From NCBI RefSeq assembly GCF_006539725.1, contig NZ_BJNO01000020.1, positions 46,204 to 110,203 on the forward strand: a stretch of 64,000 bases of DNA, given 5' to 3'. Shown one piece after another: positions 1-8,847 of this stretch. The notes beneath the pieces were generated by a model. That model was not told where the DNA came from, did no database searches, and saw nothing but the letters and a program-made list of their open reading frames with translations. How positions within the stretch are numbered: position 1 is the first letter of the stretch; the number at the start of each line of letters is the position of its first letter. The position numbers were made by a program, and so were the translations under genes. The DNA is from Klebsiella terrigena (GTDB lineage Bacteria; Pseudomonadota; Gammaproteobacteria; Enterobacterales; Enterobacteriaceae).

Positions 1-760
1 GTGGATGTTCTCGGCGTCGTTCAAACCGAACCACGAGATCTTCACCACCCTCAGCCTGTGGCCCGCTCACGCGACCTGGGACGGATTTATCAACGGCTGG
101 AAGACCGGGACGGAATACAACTTCGGCCACTACATGCTGAATACCTTCAAGTACGTGATTCCGAAGGTGATCCTGACCATTATCTCCTCCACCATCGTGG
201 CCTACGGCTTTGCCCGCTTCGAGATCCCGTGGAAGAAATTCTGGTTCGGCACCCTCATCACCACCATGCTGCTGCCGAGCACCGTGCTGCTCATCCCGCA
301 GTACCTGATGTTCCGCGAAATGGGGATGCTGAACAGCTATCTGCCGCTGTACCTGCCGCTGGCCTTCGCCACTCAGGGGTTCTTCGTCTTCATGCTGATT
401 CAGTTCCTGCGCGGCGTGCCGCGCGATATGGAAGAGGCGGCGCAGATTGACGGCTGCAACTCCTTCCAGGTGCTGTGGTACGTGGTGGTGCCGATTTTAA
501 AACCGGCAATTATCTCGGTCGCGCTGTTCCAGTTTATGTGGTCAATGAACGACTTTATTGGTCCGCTGATTTACGTCTATAGCGTCGATAAGTATCCGAT
601 CGCGCTGGCGCTGAAAATGTCCATCGACGTCACGGAAGGCGCTCCATGGAACGAAATTCTGGCAATGGCGAGCATCTCCATTCTGCCATCCATCATCGTA
701 TTCTTCCTGGCACAACGCTACTTCGTACAGGGCGTCACCAGCAGCGGAATTAAAGGTTAA
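1..760 (+). CDS. togN: Oligogalacturonide ABC transporter permease TogN, 5'-truncated
   Basis: This is the C-terminal ~252 residues of an ABC sugar-transporter inner-membrane permease; the frame is open through the window edge, so the true start is upstream. The full family length is about 300 aa, so some 50 N-terminal residues are missing. Hydrophobic segments alternate with loops, and the cytoplasmic EAA-type loop reads EEAAQIDGCNSFQVLWYVVVP, the contact site for the ATPase. The ATPase and binding-protein genes follow directly, and a pectin-fragment catabolic module lies about 8 kb downstream. Those neighbours are why I prefer TogN over a generic maltose-type permease. The substrate assignment is inferred from context and overall resemblance to TogMNAB. 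Confidence 0.85.
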   Translation, partial: WMFSASFKPNHEIFTTLSLWPAHATWDGFINGWKTGTEYNFGHYMLNTFKYVIPKVILTIISSTIVAYGFARFEIPWKKFWFGTLITTMLLPSTVLLIPQYLMFREMGMLNSYLPLYLPLAFATQGFFVFMLIQFLRGVPRDMEEAAQIDGCNSFQVLWYVVVPILKPAIISVALFQFMWSMNDFIGPLIYVYSVDKYPIALALKMSIDVTEGAPWNEILAMASISILPSIIVFFLAQRYFVQGVTSSGIKG

Positions 761-772
761 GAGGGAAATATC

Positions 773-1900
773 ATGGCTGAAGTTATTTTCAAAAAACTGG
801 AAAAGGTCTACTCCAACGGCTTCAAAGCGGTACATGCTATCGACCTGAAAATCGCTGACGGGGAGTTTATGGTGATCGTCGGGCCGTCCGGCTGCGCCAA
901 ATCCACCACCCTGCGCATGCTGGCGGGTCTCGAAACCATCAGCGGCGGCGAAGTGCGCATCGGGGAGAAAATCGTTAACAACCTCGCGCCAAAAGCGCGC
1001 GGCATTGCGATGGTGTTCCAGAACTACGCGCTCTATCCGCATATGACGGTGCGCGAAAACCTCGCCTTTGGCCTCAAGCTGAGCAAGCTGCCAAAGGATC
1101 AGATTGAGAGCCAGGTTAACGAAGCGGCAAAAATCCTCGAGCTGGAAGAGCTGCTCGACCGCCTGCCGCGCCAGCTTTCCGGCGGTCAGGCCCAGCGCGT
1201 GGCGGTAGGCCGGGCGATCGTTAAGAAGCCGGACGTGTTCCTGTTCGATGAGCCGCTCTCTAACCTCGACGCCAAACTGCGCGCCTCGATGCGCATCCGG
1301 ATCTCCGACCTGCACAAGCAGCTGAAGAAATCCGGTAAACCGGCGACCACCGTTTACGTTACCCACGATCAGACCGAAGCCATGACCATGGGCGACCGTA
1401 TCTGCGTAATGAAGCTGGGCCACATCATGCAGGTTGATACCCCGGACAATCTCTACCACAAGCCAAAGAATATGTTTGTCGCAGGCTTTATCGGCGCGCC
1501 GGAGATGAACATTCGTCCCTGCAAGCTGGTTGAGCGCGACGGCCGCCTGCATATGCACGTCGGTGACGATCTGCTGCCCCTCAACGATGCCCTGCAGAGC
1601 AAAGCCGAAGGCTACAAGGACCAGCCGCTGTTCTACGGCGTGCGCCCGGAGTTCGTCTCTATCTCCGACCAGCCGTTCGCCGAAGGCTGCGGTTCCGGTG
1701 AGATGGTGCGCGTGGAAAATATGGGCCACGAGTTCTTTGTCTATATGAAGGTCGCCGATTATGAGCTGACCGCCCGCGTCCCTTCCGATGAAGCGAGGCC
1801 GATGATCGAAAAAGGGCTGCATCGCAAGGTCTATTACCAGTTCGATCTCAACAAATGTCATCTCTTTGATGCGACGACCGAACAGAACATCTCTCTGTAA
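773..1900 (+). CDS. togA: ABC transporter ATP-binding protein TogA
   Basis: A 375-aa ATPase of the MalK/UgpC type that energises the importer. Residues 37-45 form the Walker A loop (GPSGCAKST), Q83 is the Q-loop, residues 135-139 are the LSGGQ signature and D159-E160 belong to Walker B. The C-terminal ~130 residues form the OB-like regulatory domain of this subfamily. It starts 12 bp after togN behind GAGGGAAA and is cotranscribed with it. Oddity: position 42 of the P-loop is Ala where MalK-type proteins usually have Gly. The key Lys43 and Ser44 are kept, so it should remain functional. Confidence 0.88.
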   Translation: MAEVIFKKLEKVYSNGFKAVHAIDLKIADGEFMVIVGPSGCAKSTTLRMLAGLETISGGEVRIGEKIVNNLAPKARGIAMVFQNYALYPHMTVRENLAFGLKLSKLPKDQIESQVNEAAKILELEELLDRLPRQLSGGQAQRVAVGRAIVKKPDVFLFDEPLSNLDAKLRASMRIRISDLHKQLKKSGKPATTVYVTHDQTEAMTMGDRICVMKLGHIMQVDTPDNLYHKPKNMFVAGFIGAPEMNIRPCKLVERDGRLHMHVGDDLLPLNDALQSKAEGYKDQPLFYGVRPEFVSISDQPFAEGCGSGEMVRVENMGHEFFVYMKVADYELTARVPSDEARPMIEKGLHRKVYYQFDLNKCHLFDATTEQNISL

Positions 1901-1916
1901 TCACTGGAGTATTAAA

Positions 1917-3203
1917 ATGAAAAAAGTGCTCTTAAGCGCCGCAATCTCCGCCACTCTGGGCCTGACCGCGCTACCTTCTCTGGCACAGGATGTCGACCTG
2001 CGCATGTCCTGGTGGGGCGGCAACGGCCGCCATCAGGTGACCCTGAAAGCGCTGGAAGAATTTCATAAGCAGAACCCGGATATTAACGTCAAAGCGGAAT
2101 ATACCGGCTGGGACGGCCACCTTTCGCGCCTGACCACGCAAATCGCCGGCGGCACCGAGCCGGACGTGATGCAGACCAACTGGAACTGGCTGCCTATTTT
2201 CTCGAAAAATGGCGACGGCTTCTACGACCTCAATAAGATGAAGGACGTCATCGATCTCAGCCAGTTTGACGCGAAGGAGCTGCAGTCCACCACCGTGAAC
2301 GGCAAGCTCAACGGCATTCCTATTTCCGTGACCGCCCGCGTCTTCTACTTTAACGATGAAACCTGGAAAAAAGCCGGCGTCGCCTACCCAAAAACCTGGG
2401 ATGAGCTGATGGCGGCGGGAAAAGCCTTTGAAAGCAAGCTCGGCAAGCAGTACTACCCGGTGGTGCTGGAGCACCAGGACACCCTGGCGCTGCTGAACTC
2501 TTACATGATTCAGAAGTACAACCAGCCGGCTATCGACGATAAAACCAAGAAATTCTCCTACAGCAAAGAGCAGTGGGTCGAGTTTTTCCAGATGTATAAA
2601 AAGCTTATCGACAGCCACGTCATGCCGGACACCAAATACTACGCCTCGTTTGGCAAAAGCAATATGTACGAGATGAAGCCGTGGATTCAGGGCGAGTGGG
2701 CGGGGACCTACATGTGGAACTCCACCATCAACAAATACTCCGACAACCTGAAGCCGCCGGCGAAGCTGGAGCTGGGTGAATACCCGATGCTGCCGGGTGC
2801 CACCGACGCCGGCCTGTTCTTTAAGCCCGCGCAGATGCTCTCGATCGGTAAATCAACGAAAAACCCGGAAGCGGCGGCGAAGGTGATTAACTTCCTGCTC
2901 AACAGCAAAGCCGGGGTCGATACCTTAGGACTCGAGCGCGGCGTGCCGCTGAGTAAAGTGGCGGTGCAGTACCTGACCGAGGACGGCACAATCAAGGCCG
3001 ACGATCCGGCGGTTTCCGGGCTGAAGCTGGCGCAGTCCCTGCCGGCGAAGCTCTCCGTGTCGCCCTACTTCGACGACCCGCAGATCGTAGCCCAGTTCGG
3101 CACCTCACTGCAGTACATCGATTACGGGCAGAAATCCGTAGAAGAGACGGCGGCGGACTTCCAGCGTCAGTCGGACCGCATTCTCAAGCGCGCCATGCGC
3201 TAA
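1917..3203 (+). CDS. togB: Periplasmic oligogalacturonide-binding protein TogB
   Basis: A 428-aa extracellular solute-binding protein (SBP family 1) that should deliver short oligogalacturonides to the TogMNA complex. The first ~23 residues form a signal peptide ([20 protein letters not shown], cleaved near SLAQD). I chose the ATG at 1917 because GGAG at 1906-1909 is correctly spaced and the signal peptide begins there; an in-frame ATG at 1866 lies inside togA and would hide the signal. It is the last gene of the operon and is followed by a strong terminator. Confidence 0.88.
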   Translation: MKKVLLSAAISATLGLTALPSLAQDVDLRMSWWGGNGRHQVTLKALEEFHKQNPDINVKAEYTGWDGHLSRLTTQIAGGTEPDVMQTNWNWLPIFSKNGDGFYDLNKMKDVIDLSQFDAKELQSTTVNGKLNGIPISVTARVFYFNDETWKKAGVAYPKTWDELMAAGKAFESKLGKQYYPVVLEHQDTLALLNSYMIQKYNQPAIDDKTKKFSYSKEQWVEFFQMYKKLIDSHVMPDTKYYASFGKSNMYEMKPWIQGEWAGTYMWNSTINKYSDNLKPPAKLELGEYPMLPGATDAGLFFKPAQMLSIGKSTKNPEAAAKVINFLLNSKAGVDTLGLERGVPLSKVAVQYLTEDGTIKADDPAVSGLKLAQSLPAKLSVSPYFDDPQIVAQFGTSLQYIDYGQKSVEETAADFQRQSDRILKRAMR

Positions 3204-3221
3204 TTCAGCCCTGCCAAACCT

Positions 3222-3253
3222 CCCCCGCGGCTCCCGCTGCGGGGGATTTTTTT
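3222..3253 (+). terminator. Rho-independent terminator of the tog operon
   Basis: A perfect 7-bp GC stem (3222-3228 with 3239-3245, CCCCCGC/GCGGGGG) is followed by a run of T, 19 bp after the togB stop. It also lies just past the end of the convergent porin gene. Confidence 0.9.
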
Positions 3254-3316
3254 GCCAGAATCCCGTCATGAAAGGCAAACCACTCCGCCGGACGCCGGGA
3301 CCGACGGATTTTTCCC

Positions 3317-4660
3317 TCAGAAGAAGTATTTGAAGCGTACGCGAGCGCCGTAGCGTTCATCCGATCCCGCGCTTTTCTCCGCCGACGAATCCAGCCACGA
3401 GGCGTAGGCGCCGAGGTAAATGTTAAAATTCGCCATATCCATGATATTCGGCAGCAGCCACGAGGCGTGCAGCGTGTGGATGTCATAGCGCCCTGGGGCG
3501 AGTACGGCACACTCGTTGTCGCATTCTGCGCTTACGCCCGCCAGATTAAACTGGTCGATTTTGTTATGCGCGTAGATGTAGCCCAGCTCCACGCGATGCC
3601 ATAGCGCGTTGATGCCGGCGCTGAAGTCCTGCTCATCCGTGGCGTCGAGATAGGCGGTACTCAGATTCACCACCGCGCCATCTTCGGCATCGGCCTTCAG
3701 CGTGTTCCAGCTCATGGTCATGCCGTAGCCGGTACGGCTCGACTGGTCGACCCAGCGGCCGCGTGAGTCCTGATAGCCGTAGGCGTTATTGACGAGGTTA
3801 CTCTCCATCGCCGCCGCCACCGACCACGCGCCGGATTGCCACGCCACTACCGGACGCACGTAGGCGACGTTTTTCTGGTTATCCAGCGCGTTGCCGTGGT
3901 AGTTGCGATCGACGAACAGCGTGCTGCCGTCCTCCACCAGCGTATTCACCTCGAAGTACCAGTTGTCGAGATTTTTGCTCAGCAGGAAGTTGCCGCCGCT
4001 GCTGCTGCGTCCGCGCCCCTCTTTCATCATATAGATATAGCCGTAGCCGTCGCTGTAAAGATCGTTCGCCGTATTGCCGGAATATTCAATAAAGGTATCC
4101 TGATTCAGCGGAAACATATCGTAGGCTTCAAAGCGCCCAATTTTAATTTTCCAGTCATCCTGCTGGCCAAAGAAAAAGGCCGCATCGTCCAGATTCATCT
4201 TGCCATTAATATCCGCCAGCGGCTGTACGCTAAAGCCGGCATACTTGCCATCGGCCCCTTTCCGCAGGCCATCGAAACCGAGAAGAATACGTCCGTTAAT
4301 ATCCCAGCGCTCTTTTTTCCCCGGCGCCCAGTTTTTATTTGCGCTGGTTCTCACCGAGGTCAGGCTACCGGTACGGCTGGCGCCGTCCATATTAAACTCA
4401 ACGTCGCCATAAAACTTTAATTCGCCATAATCATTGACCTGCAGCGCGGGTTTGGCCGCCGCGTTGCTGGCCACGACCGCCGGCTTCCCCTGACGCTTTA
4501 GCGCCCGAATCTCCGCCTCGGCGCTGGTCGCACGCTGCTCGGTCTCCTGCAGCCGCTGCTCCATTTGCGCCAGCCGTTCTTCGAGTGTTAATGGTGCCTG
4601 CGCATTAGCCAGAGGGGTAAATAAAGACGACAGAAAGCACCCGACCCAGATTTTATTCAT
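3317..4660 (-). CDS. RafY-like outer-membrane glycoporin
   Basis: A 447-aa outer-membrane porin. It has a signal peptide (cleaved near ANAQA), then a short heptad-rich coiled-coil segment at about residues 25-55 (LEERLAQMEQRLQETEQR), as in ScrY/RafY, then a long beta-barrel domain with alternating aromatic strands and a C-terminal Phe-Phe. The barrel resembles the RafY glycoporin family rather than LamB/ScrY. It lies downstream of the invertase gene on the same strand, so it probably lets sucrose, raffinose or fructo-oligosaccharides cross the outer membrane. A 127-bp ERIC element and a hairpin separate it from the invertase, so it may have its own or reduced expression. The exact sugar is unknown. 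Confidence 0.8.
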   Translation of the reverse strand: MNKIWVGCFLSSLFTPLANAQAPLTLEERLAQMEQRLQETEQRATSAEAEIRALKRQGKPAVVASNAAAKPALQVNDYGELKFYGDVEFNMDGASRTGSLTSVRTSANKNWAPGKKERWDINGRILLGFDGLRKGADGKYAGFSVQPLADINGKMNLDDAAFFFGQQDDWKIKIGRFEAYDMFPLNQDTFIEYSGNTANDLYSDGYGYIYMMKEGRGRSSSGGNFLLSKNLDNWYFEVNTLVEDGSTLFVDRNYHGNALDNQKNVAYVRPVVAWQSGAWSVAAAMESNLVNNAYGYQDSRGRWVDQSSRTGYGMTMSWNTLKADAEDGAVVNLSTAYLDATDEQDFSAGINALWHRVELGYIYAHNKIDQFNLAGVSAECDNECAVLAPGRYDIHTLHASWLLPNIMDMANFNIYLGAYASWLDSSAEKSAGSDERYGARVRFKYFF

Positions 4661-4701
4661 CGGTAAACCCTTTTATTATTTAATTAAATGAAATCTTTAT
4701 T

Positions 4702-4828
4702 TATACCCTAAATAATTCGAGCGGCATCAAGGCGGCAAGAGAGCAAGTCCCCAGGCGCTTACTGAAGTAAGTGACCAGGGTGAGAGAGTGCAGCCAACGC
4801 ATATGCAGCCTGAAGTATGCCGGGTATA
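4702..4828. repeat. Complete ERIC element (127 bp)
   Basis: The element starts with TATACCC (4702-4708), ends with GGGTATA (4822-4828) and is exactly 127 bp, the canonical ERIC length. The centre carries AAGTAAGTGACCAGGGTGAG, close to the classical ERIC2 primer sequence, and its inverted partner upstream. It is transcribed as part of the space between the invertase and porin genes. Confidence 0.93.
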
Positions 4829-4855
4829 CAGGTAAAGCACGACGATGATGACAAT

Positions 4856-4887
4856 AATAACCCGCCCATCGTCACAGACGGGTTATT
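4856..4887 (-). terminator. Hairpin after the invertase gene, possible terminator
   Basis: A 9-bp perfect stem (AATAACCCG 4856-4864 with CGGGTTATT 4879-4887) lies 25 bp beyond the invertase stop. The T tract on the minus strand is weak (ATTATTGTC), so it may only attenuate transcription into the porin gene. Confidence 0.6.
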
Positions 4888-4912
4888 AACGACAGAATAA
4901 ACAGTAATTATA

Positions 4913-6346
4913 TTATTCGAGCTGCCAGGCCCCGGCCTCAGATAAGCTGGCCGATCCGCTCCACGCAAATAGGGTTAATTCACGACGGTCAGCATCCGGA
5001 TAAATACGGCTGCTGAGGCAGGCTTCGCCCTCGTTAACGAAGACCTCGACGGAAGAGCTGTCGAAGAATATCCGTAGACTGAGCGGCGCCCCGGCGGTTA
5101 ACGGCACGCTGCGCGCGCCGCACAGGCCATGCTGCGGATAGTGACGTTCCAGCACCAGGCGCTGCATCTGCGCATCAACGTAGACCCGCAGACCGTCGCC
5201 GAAGCTGAGGCCATATTGCTCAGCGCTACAGTTGGCGCTGTCCCAGCGCAGGATAACCTCCATCGCCTCGCACTTTTCCACCAGCATGGTCTGCTGGTTT
5301 TTCAAGGTGCTCACCGGCCACGGGAACCACGCTCCGCGCAGGCTTTCGACCTCTTTCGCCGGGCGCATCTGCAGCCGCCTGTCGGCGCTCAGGCTCAGCT
5401 CGCGCGGCAGCGAGAGCATCCCCGCCCAGCCGTCCTGCTGCTCCGGCAGCGGCGACTCCCACATATCCAGCCAGCCGATAACGATCCGCCGACCGTCCGG
5501 CGTCAGGAAGCTCTGCGGCGCATAAAAATCATGCCCGCTGTCCATCTCAACGAACTCGCCTTCACGCACAAAGGTGCCGCCCGGCTGCCAGTCGCCGAGC
5601 AGGTAGCCGCTCTGGAACAGGTTGCGATTCTGATAGCCCTGCGCCGCCATTCCCTGCGGAGAAAACATCAGCACGCGCCTGTCGTTGAGGGCAAAAAAGT
5701 CCGGGCACTCCCACATGTAGCCCATCTCTTTTTCCGCCTCATCAAGCACGCCGGCGTCCTGCCACTGGCGCAGATCGGCCGAACGGTACAGGCGCACCTG
5801 GCCGACATCGCCGAGGCGCGCGCCGACGATCATGTACCAGCTATCGCCCTCGCGCCACACCTTAGGATCGCGGAAATGGTGCAGCCCCGGCGGGGTATCG
5901 AGGACGATCCCCTGGCGCTCAAAGTGGATGCCGTCGCGGCTGGTCGCCAGGCACTGCACCTGATACAGGTTGGCCTCGTCGTTCGGGTCACCGTGGAATT
6001 TATGCCCGGTATAAATCAGCGCCAGCGTGTCGCCGTCGACCACCGCGGAGCCGGAGAAGCAGCCATCTTTATCCTCCGGGCCTTCCGGCGCCAGCGCCAC
6101 CGGCAGATGCTCCCAGTGCACCAAATCTTTACTGCGCGCATGACCCCAGTGCATCGGCCCCCACTGCGTCGAGTAGGGATGGTGCTGGTAAAAGGCGTGA
6201 TACCAGCCGTCGAACCACACCAGGCCGTTAGGATCGTTGATCCAGCCCGCGCGGGCGGCAAGATGGTAGCGCGGGTACCAGCGCAGGTTCAGCGCATCGC
6301 TTTTCGCCTGCAGTTCCTGTTCGGCGTTGCTAATTGAGTAGGTCAT
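4913..6346 (-). CDS. cscA: Sucrose-6-phosphate/sucrose hydrolase (invertase), CscA-like
   Basis: A 477-aa glycoside hydrolase family 32 enzyme that should cleave sucrose (and perhaps raffinose or short fructans) in the cytoplasm. Residues 35-41 are WINDPNG, with Asp38 as the expected nucleophile; R159-D160-P161 is the transition-state stabilising motif and E213-C214 in WECPDFF the acid/base motif. Length and sequence closely resemble E. coli CscA. I chose the ATG at 6346: GAGTGAAG precedes it and the resulting protein has the CscA length, whereas the ATG at 6364 abuts the permease stop and has no ribosome-binding site. It follows the permease gene in one operon. Confidence 0.88.
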   Translation of the reverse strand: MTYSISNAEQELQAKSDALNLRWYPRYHLAARAGWINDPNGLVWFDGWYHAFYQHHPYSTQWGPMHWGHARSKDLVHWEHLPVALAPEGPEDKDGCFSGSAVVDGDTLALIYTGHKFHGDPNDEANLYQVQCLATSRDGIHFERQGIVLDTPPGLHHFRDPKVWREGDSWYMIVGARLGDVGQVRLYRSADLRQWQDAGVLDEAEKEMGYMWECPDFFALNDRRVLMFSPQGMAAQGYQNRNLFQSGYLLGDWQPGGTFVREGEFVEMDSGHDFYAPQSFLTPDGRRIVIGWLDMWESPLPEQQDGWAGMLSLPRELSLSADRRLQMRPAKEVESLRGAWFPWPVSTLKNQQTMLVEKCEAMEVILRWDSANCSAEQYGLSFGDGLRVYVDAQMQRLVLERHYPQHGLCGARSVPLTAGAPLSLRIFFDSSSVEVFVNEGEACLSSRIYPDADRRELTLFAWSGSASLSEAGAWQLE

Positions 6347-6364
6347 AGTCTTCACTCTTTTCAT

Positions 6365-7606
6365 TCAAATAACGGAAGGTTGCGGCATCAGCGGGTCCGA
6401 TGGTGACTTAGCCGAGCGCAGCAAGAAGATGGAGATAAAGGTGGTGAAGAACACCAGCAGGCCCATAATCAAATAGGACCGGGCAAAGCCGTATATCTCG
6501 TAGCTATAGCCCGCCAGCGGCGACAGCACGGTAGCAATAACCGAGCTGGTGCAGGCAAAGCCCACCAGATAGAGCGTCGATGAGAGGCGCTTATCAAAGT
6601 TTAAGCTGTTGTATTTAAAGATAGATACCAGCAGGATCGGCAGCTCCACCGCGTGCAGCAGCTTGGTGATAGAGATGAGCAGCGGCCCCTCCACCAGCCC
6701 GGAGGCCACCATCCGCAGCGCCATCACCATGCCGGCGAAAATCAGGCCATTTTTAGCGCCAATGCGGTTAACCAGCCAGGGCGCGCAGAACATCCCCGCC
6801 GCCTCAAGAAACACCTGGAAAGAGTTCAGGTAGCCGTACATGGCGTTGCCCTCCTGCAGGGTGGCGAACTGCGAGGAGAAGTAGACCGGGAACTGCTGGT
6901 CATAGACGCCGTAAATACAGGTGCCGACGACGAAAAACACCAGCGCCCAGAAGCGGCGCAGGGTGAGCAGACGCAGCGCGTCCTCCAGCGTCACCTTGCC
7001 GCCCGCTACCGCTTCCTCCATCGCCTGCGGTGCAGAGGAGACCCGCAGCCGCGCCAGCAGGAAAAAGAACACCAGGCCGGAGCAGCTGGCGACGGCAAAG
7101 TTCAGCTTCGGGTTGATGTTAAACAGCAGGCCGGCAAAAAAGGTCGCCACCGCCCAGCCCAGCGATCCCCACATCCGCGCCTTGCCGAATTCAAACTGGC
7201 TCTGGCGCGCCACGCGCTCGGTGTAGGACTCCAGCACGCCGATGCCGCCGTTGAAGGTCAGGCCGATGTAGATCCCGCCAAAAATACTGCCGAGAAAAAT
7301 GTTAATGCCCAGCAGGTAGCCAAACAGCAGATAGGCAGGCCCGGAGAGGATCAGCAGCGCGGTGATATACCAGAGCAGATTTTTACGCAGGCCGAGCTTG
7401 TCCTGAATAAAGCCGTAGCAAATTTGGGCAAACAGCGCTGAAACGGAGAGAACCGCGTAGATGATGCCGGTATCCCCCGCCTTCAGGCCGACCTCCTGAT
7501 GGAGCCAGATAGAGAGCAAAGAGCCGGACGAAGACCAGGTCACGAAAAAGAAGAACAGTAAGGCGCTGAGTATCGGATAGCTGTGAGAGTGATGTGCTTT
7601 CATCAT
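6365..7606 (-). CDS. Oligosaccharide:proton symporter (LacY/CscB/RafB family)
   Basis: A 413-aa, 12-helix carrier of the oligosaccharide:H+ symporter family. Family marks are QDKLGLRKNLLW after helix 2, the FEFGKARMWGSLGWA segment, the GVYDQQFPVYF region and KLLHAVELPILLVSIFKY in the C-terminal half, where the conserved Arg/His/Glu proton-coupling residues of LacY lie. It is the first gene of the minus-strand operon with invertase and porin, divergent from the LacI-type regulator. Resemblance is shared among CscB, RafB and MelY, so sucrose, raffinose or melibiose are all possible. Tandem ATG codons at 7606 and 7603 could both serve. Confidence 0.85.
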   Translation of the reverse strand: MMKAHHSHSYPILSALLFFFFVTWSSSGSLLSIWLHQEVGLKAGDTGIIYAVLSVSALFAQICYGFIQDKLGLRKNLLWYITALLILSGPAYLLFGYLLGINIFLGSIFGGIYIGLTFNGGIGVLESYTERVARQSQFEFGKARMWGSLGWAVATFFAGLLFNINPKLNFAVASCSGLVFFFLLARLRVSSAPQAMEEAVAGGKVTLEDALRLLTLRRFWALVFFVVGTCIYGVYDQQFPVYFSSQFATLQEGNAMYGYLNSFQVFLEAAGMFCAPWLVNRIGAKNGLIFAGMVMALRMVASGLVEGPLLISITKLLHAVELPILLVSIFKYNSLNFDKRLSSTLYLVGFACTSSVIATVLSPLAGYSYEIYGFARSYLIMGLLVFFTTFISIFLLRSAKSPSDPLMPQPSVI

Positions 7607-7636
7607 GACGTTCTCTGTTGGAGTAATGCGCAGATG

Positions 7637-7711
7637 GTAACGTTAACAAAACACAAAACTCATGCCCTTTTGCTGAGATACATGATGTTAATCACATAAG
7701 TTAACGTTAAC
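7637..7711. promoter_or_regulatory. Divergent csc promoter region with two LacI-type operators
   Basis: Two palindromic sites with a central CG, as LacI/GalR proteins bind, lie in the 245-bp divergent gap: an exact GTTAACGTTAAC at 7700-7711 and a near copy, GTAACGTTAAC at 7637-7647. Their centres are about 63 bp apart. A CRP-like half, TCACA, stands at 7692-7696 with a weak partner (CATGA, 7681-7685), consistent with catabolite control. The regulator is presumably the adjacent CscR-like protein. The operators are seen in sequence; the binding is inferred. Confidence 0.7.
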
Positions 7712-7851
7712 ATAACGGAGATGCGATCGCGATCAAATATTCCTCGCCATCGCTGCGGCGCATCCTGCGATAGAATATCGCATATGATCCTTTTACATCA
7801 GCGACTTAGTTATATAGCCTGTTGCCTGGCGACAGCGTTGGAGTGGTAAAT

Positions 7852-8847
7852 ATGGCATCCTTGAAAGATGTGGCAAAACTGGCAAACGTCTCTCTGATGA
7901 CGGTCTCACGGGCGCTGAATAGCCCGGAGCGCCTGAAACCAGAGACTCTGGCTCGCGTTCAGGCCGCCATTGAACAAACCAACTACGTCCCCGATCTCTC
8001 CGCCAAAAAAATACGCGGCGCCCACGCCACGCCGAATACCATCGGGGTTCTGGCGCTGGATACCGTCACCACCCCCTTCTCGGTGGAAATTACGCTCTCA
8101 ATCGAAGAAACCGCGCGGGCGCACGGCTGGAACAGCTTCGTGGTCAACATGTTTTCCGACGATAGCCCGGACACCATCGTCGACCTGCTGCTCTCCCACC
8201 GGCCGGACGGGATTATCTACACCACCATGGGGCTGCGCCAGGTGCCGCTCCCGGCCAAGCTGCTGACCCTCCCCTGCGTGCTGGCCAACTGCGAAAGCCT
8301 GCACGACCCGGTGGCCAGCTATATTCCGGACGACGAGCAGGGTCAGTATGCGGCGGTACAGGCCCTGCTGGCGGCGGGCTATCGCCGTCCGCTGTGCCTG
8401 CATCTGCCGGCGAAGCATCTGGCGACCGTGCGCCGACGCCAGGGGCTGGAGCGCGCCTGTCGCGAAGCGGGTCTCGATCCGCATACGCTCGAACACAGCT
8501 ATATGGAGTATGGCGATGAGCACTATCGCGACATCCCGGCGATGCTGCTGGCAAACATTCGCGCGGGTAAGCCGCAGTTCGATGCGGTGATTTGCGGTAA
8601 CGATCGCATCGCTTTTATGGTCTATCAGACGCTGCTGGCGCAGGGGCTGCGCATCCCGCAGGACGTGGCGGTGGTCGGTTACGATAATATGGTCGGCATT
8701 GGCGATCTGTTTTTACCGCCGCTCTCAACGGTGCAGCTTCCGCATTATGAAATAGGGCGCCTGAGCGCCCTGCATATTATTAACGGCGACAGCCATCGGG
8801 ATACGGTACGGGTTGCCAGCCCCTGGCTGCCGAGGGAGTCGCTGTAA
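7852..8847 (+). CDS. cscR: LacI-family repressor, CscR-like
   Basis: A 331-aa LacI/GalR repressor. Residues 2-23 (ASLKDVAKLANVSLMTVSRALN) are the helix-turn-helix with the family hinge after it, and the rest is a periplasmic-binding-protein-like sugar sensor (TTPFSVEI, RPDGIIYTTMG, ICGNDRIAF). It matches remembered E. coli CscR along its length. I chose the ATG at 7852 because GGAGTGG lies just upstream and the HTH begins at residue 2; a TTG at 7822 would add ten unconserved residues. It should repress the divergent permease-invertase operon in the absence of sugar. It ends base-to-base with the convergent araE gene. Confidence 0.87.
   Translation: MASLKDVAKLANVSLMTVSRALNSPERLKPETLARVQAAIEQTNYVPDLSAKKIRGAHATPNTIGVLALDTVTTPFSVEITLSIEETARAHGWNSFVVNMFSDDSPDTIVDLLLSHRPDGIIYTTMGLRQVPLPAKLLTLPCVLANCESLHDPVASYIPDDEQGQYAAVQALLAAGYRRPLCLHLPAKHLATVRRRQGLERACREAGLDPHTLEHSYMEYGDEHYRDIPAMLLANIRAGKPQFDAVICGNDRIAFMVYQTLLAQGLRIPQDVAVVGYDNMVGIGDLFLPPLSTVQLPHYEIGRLSALHIINGDSHRDTVRVASPWLPRESL

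Noticed and set aside
1..450. Plus-strand frame at the window start
   Set aside because: Out of frame with TogN and full of Arg/His/Pro runs typical of GC-rich shadows.
542..1861. Antisense frame of 439 codons under togA
   Set aside because: The plus strand carries an ATPase with all motifs; the antisense has none.
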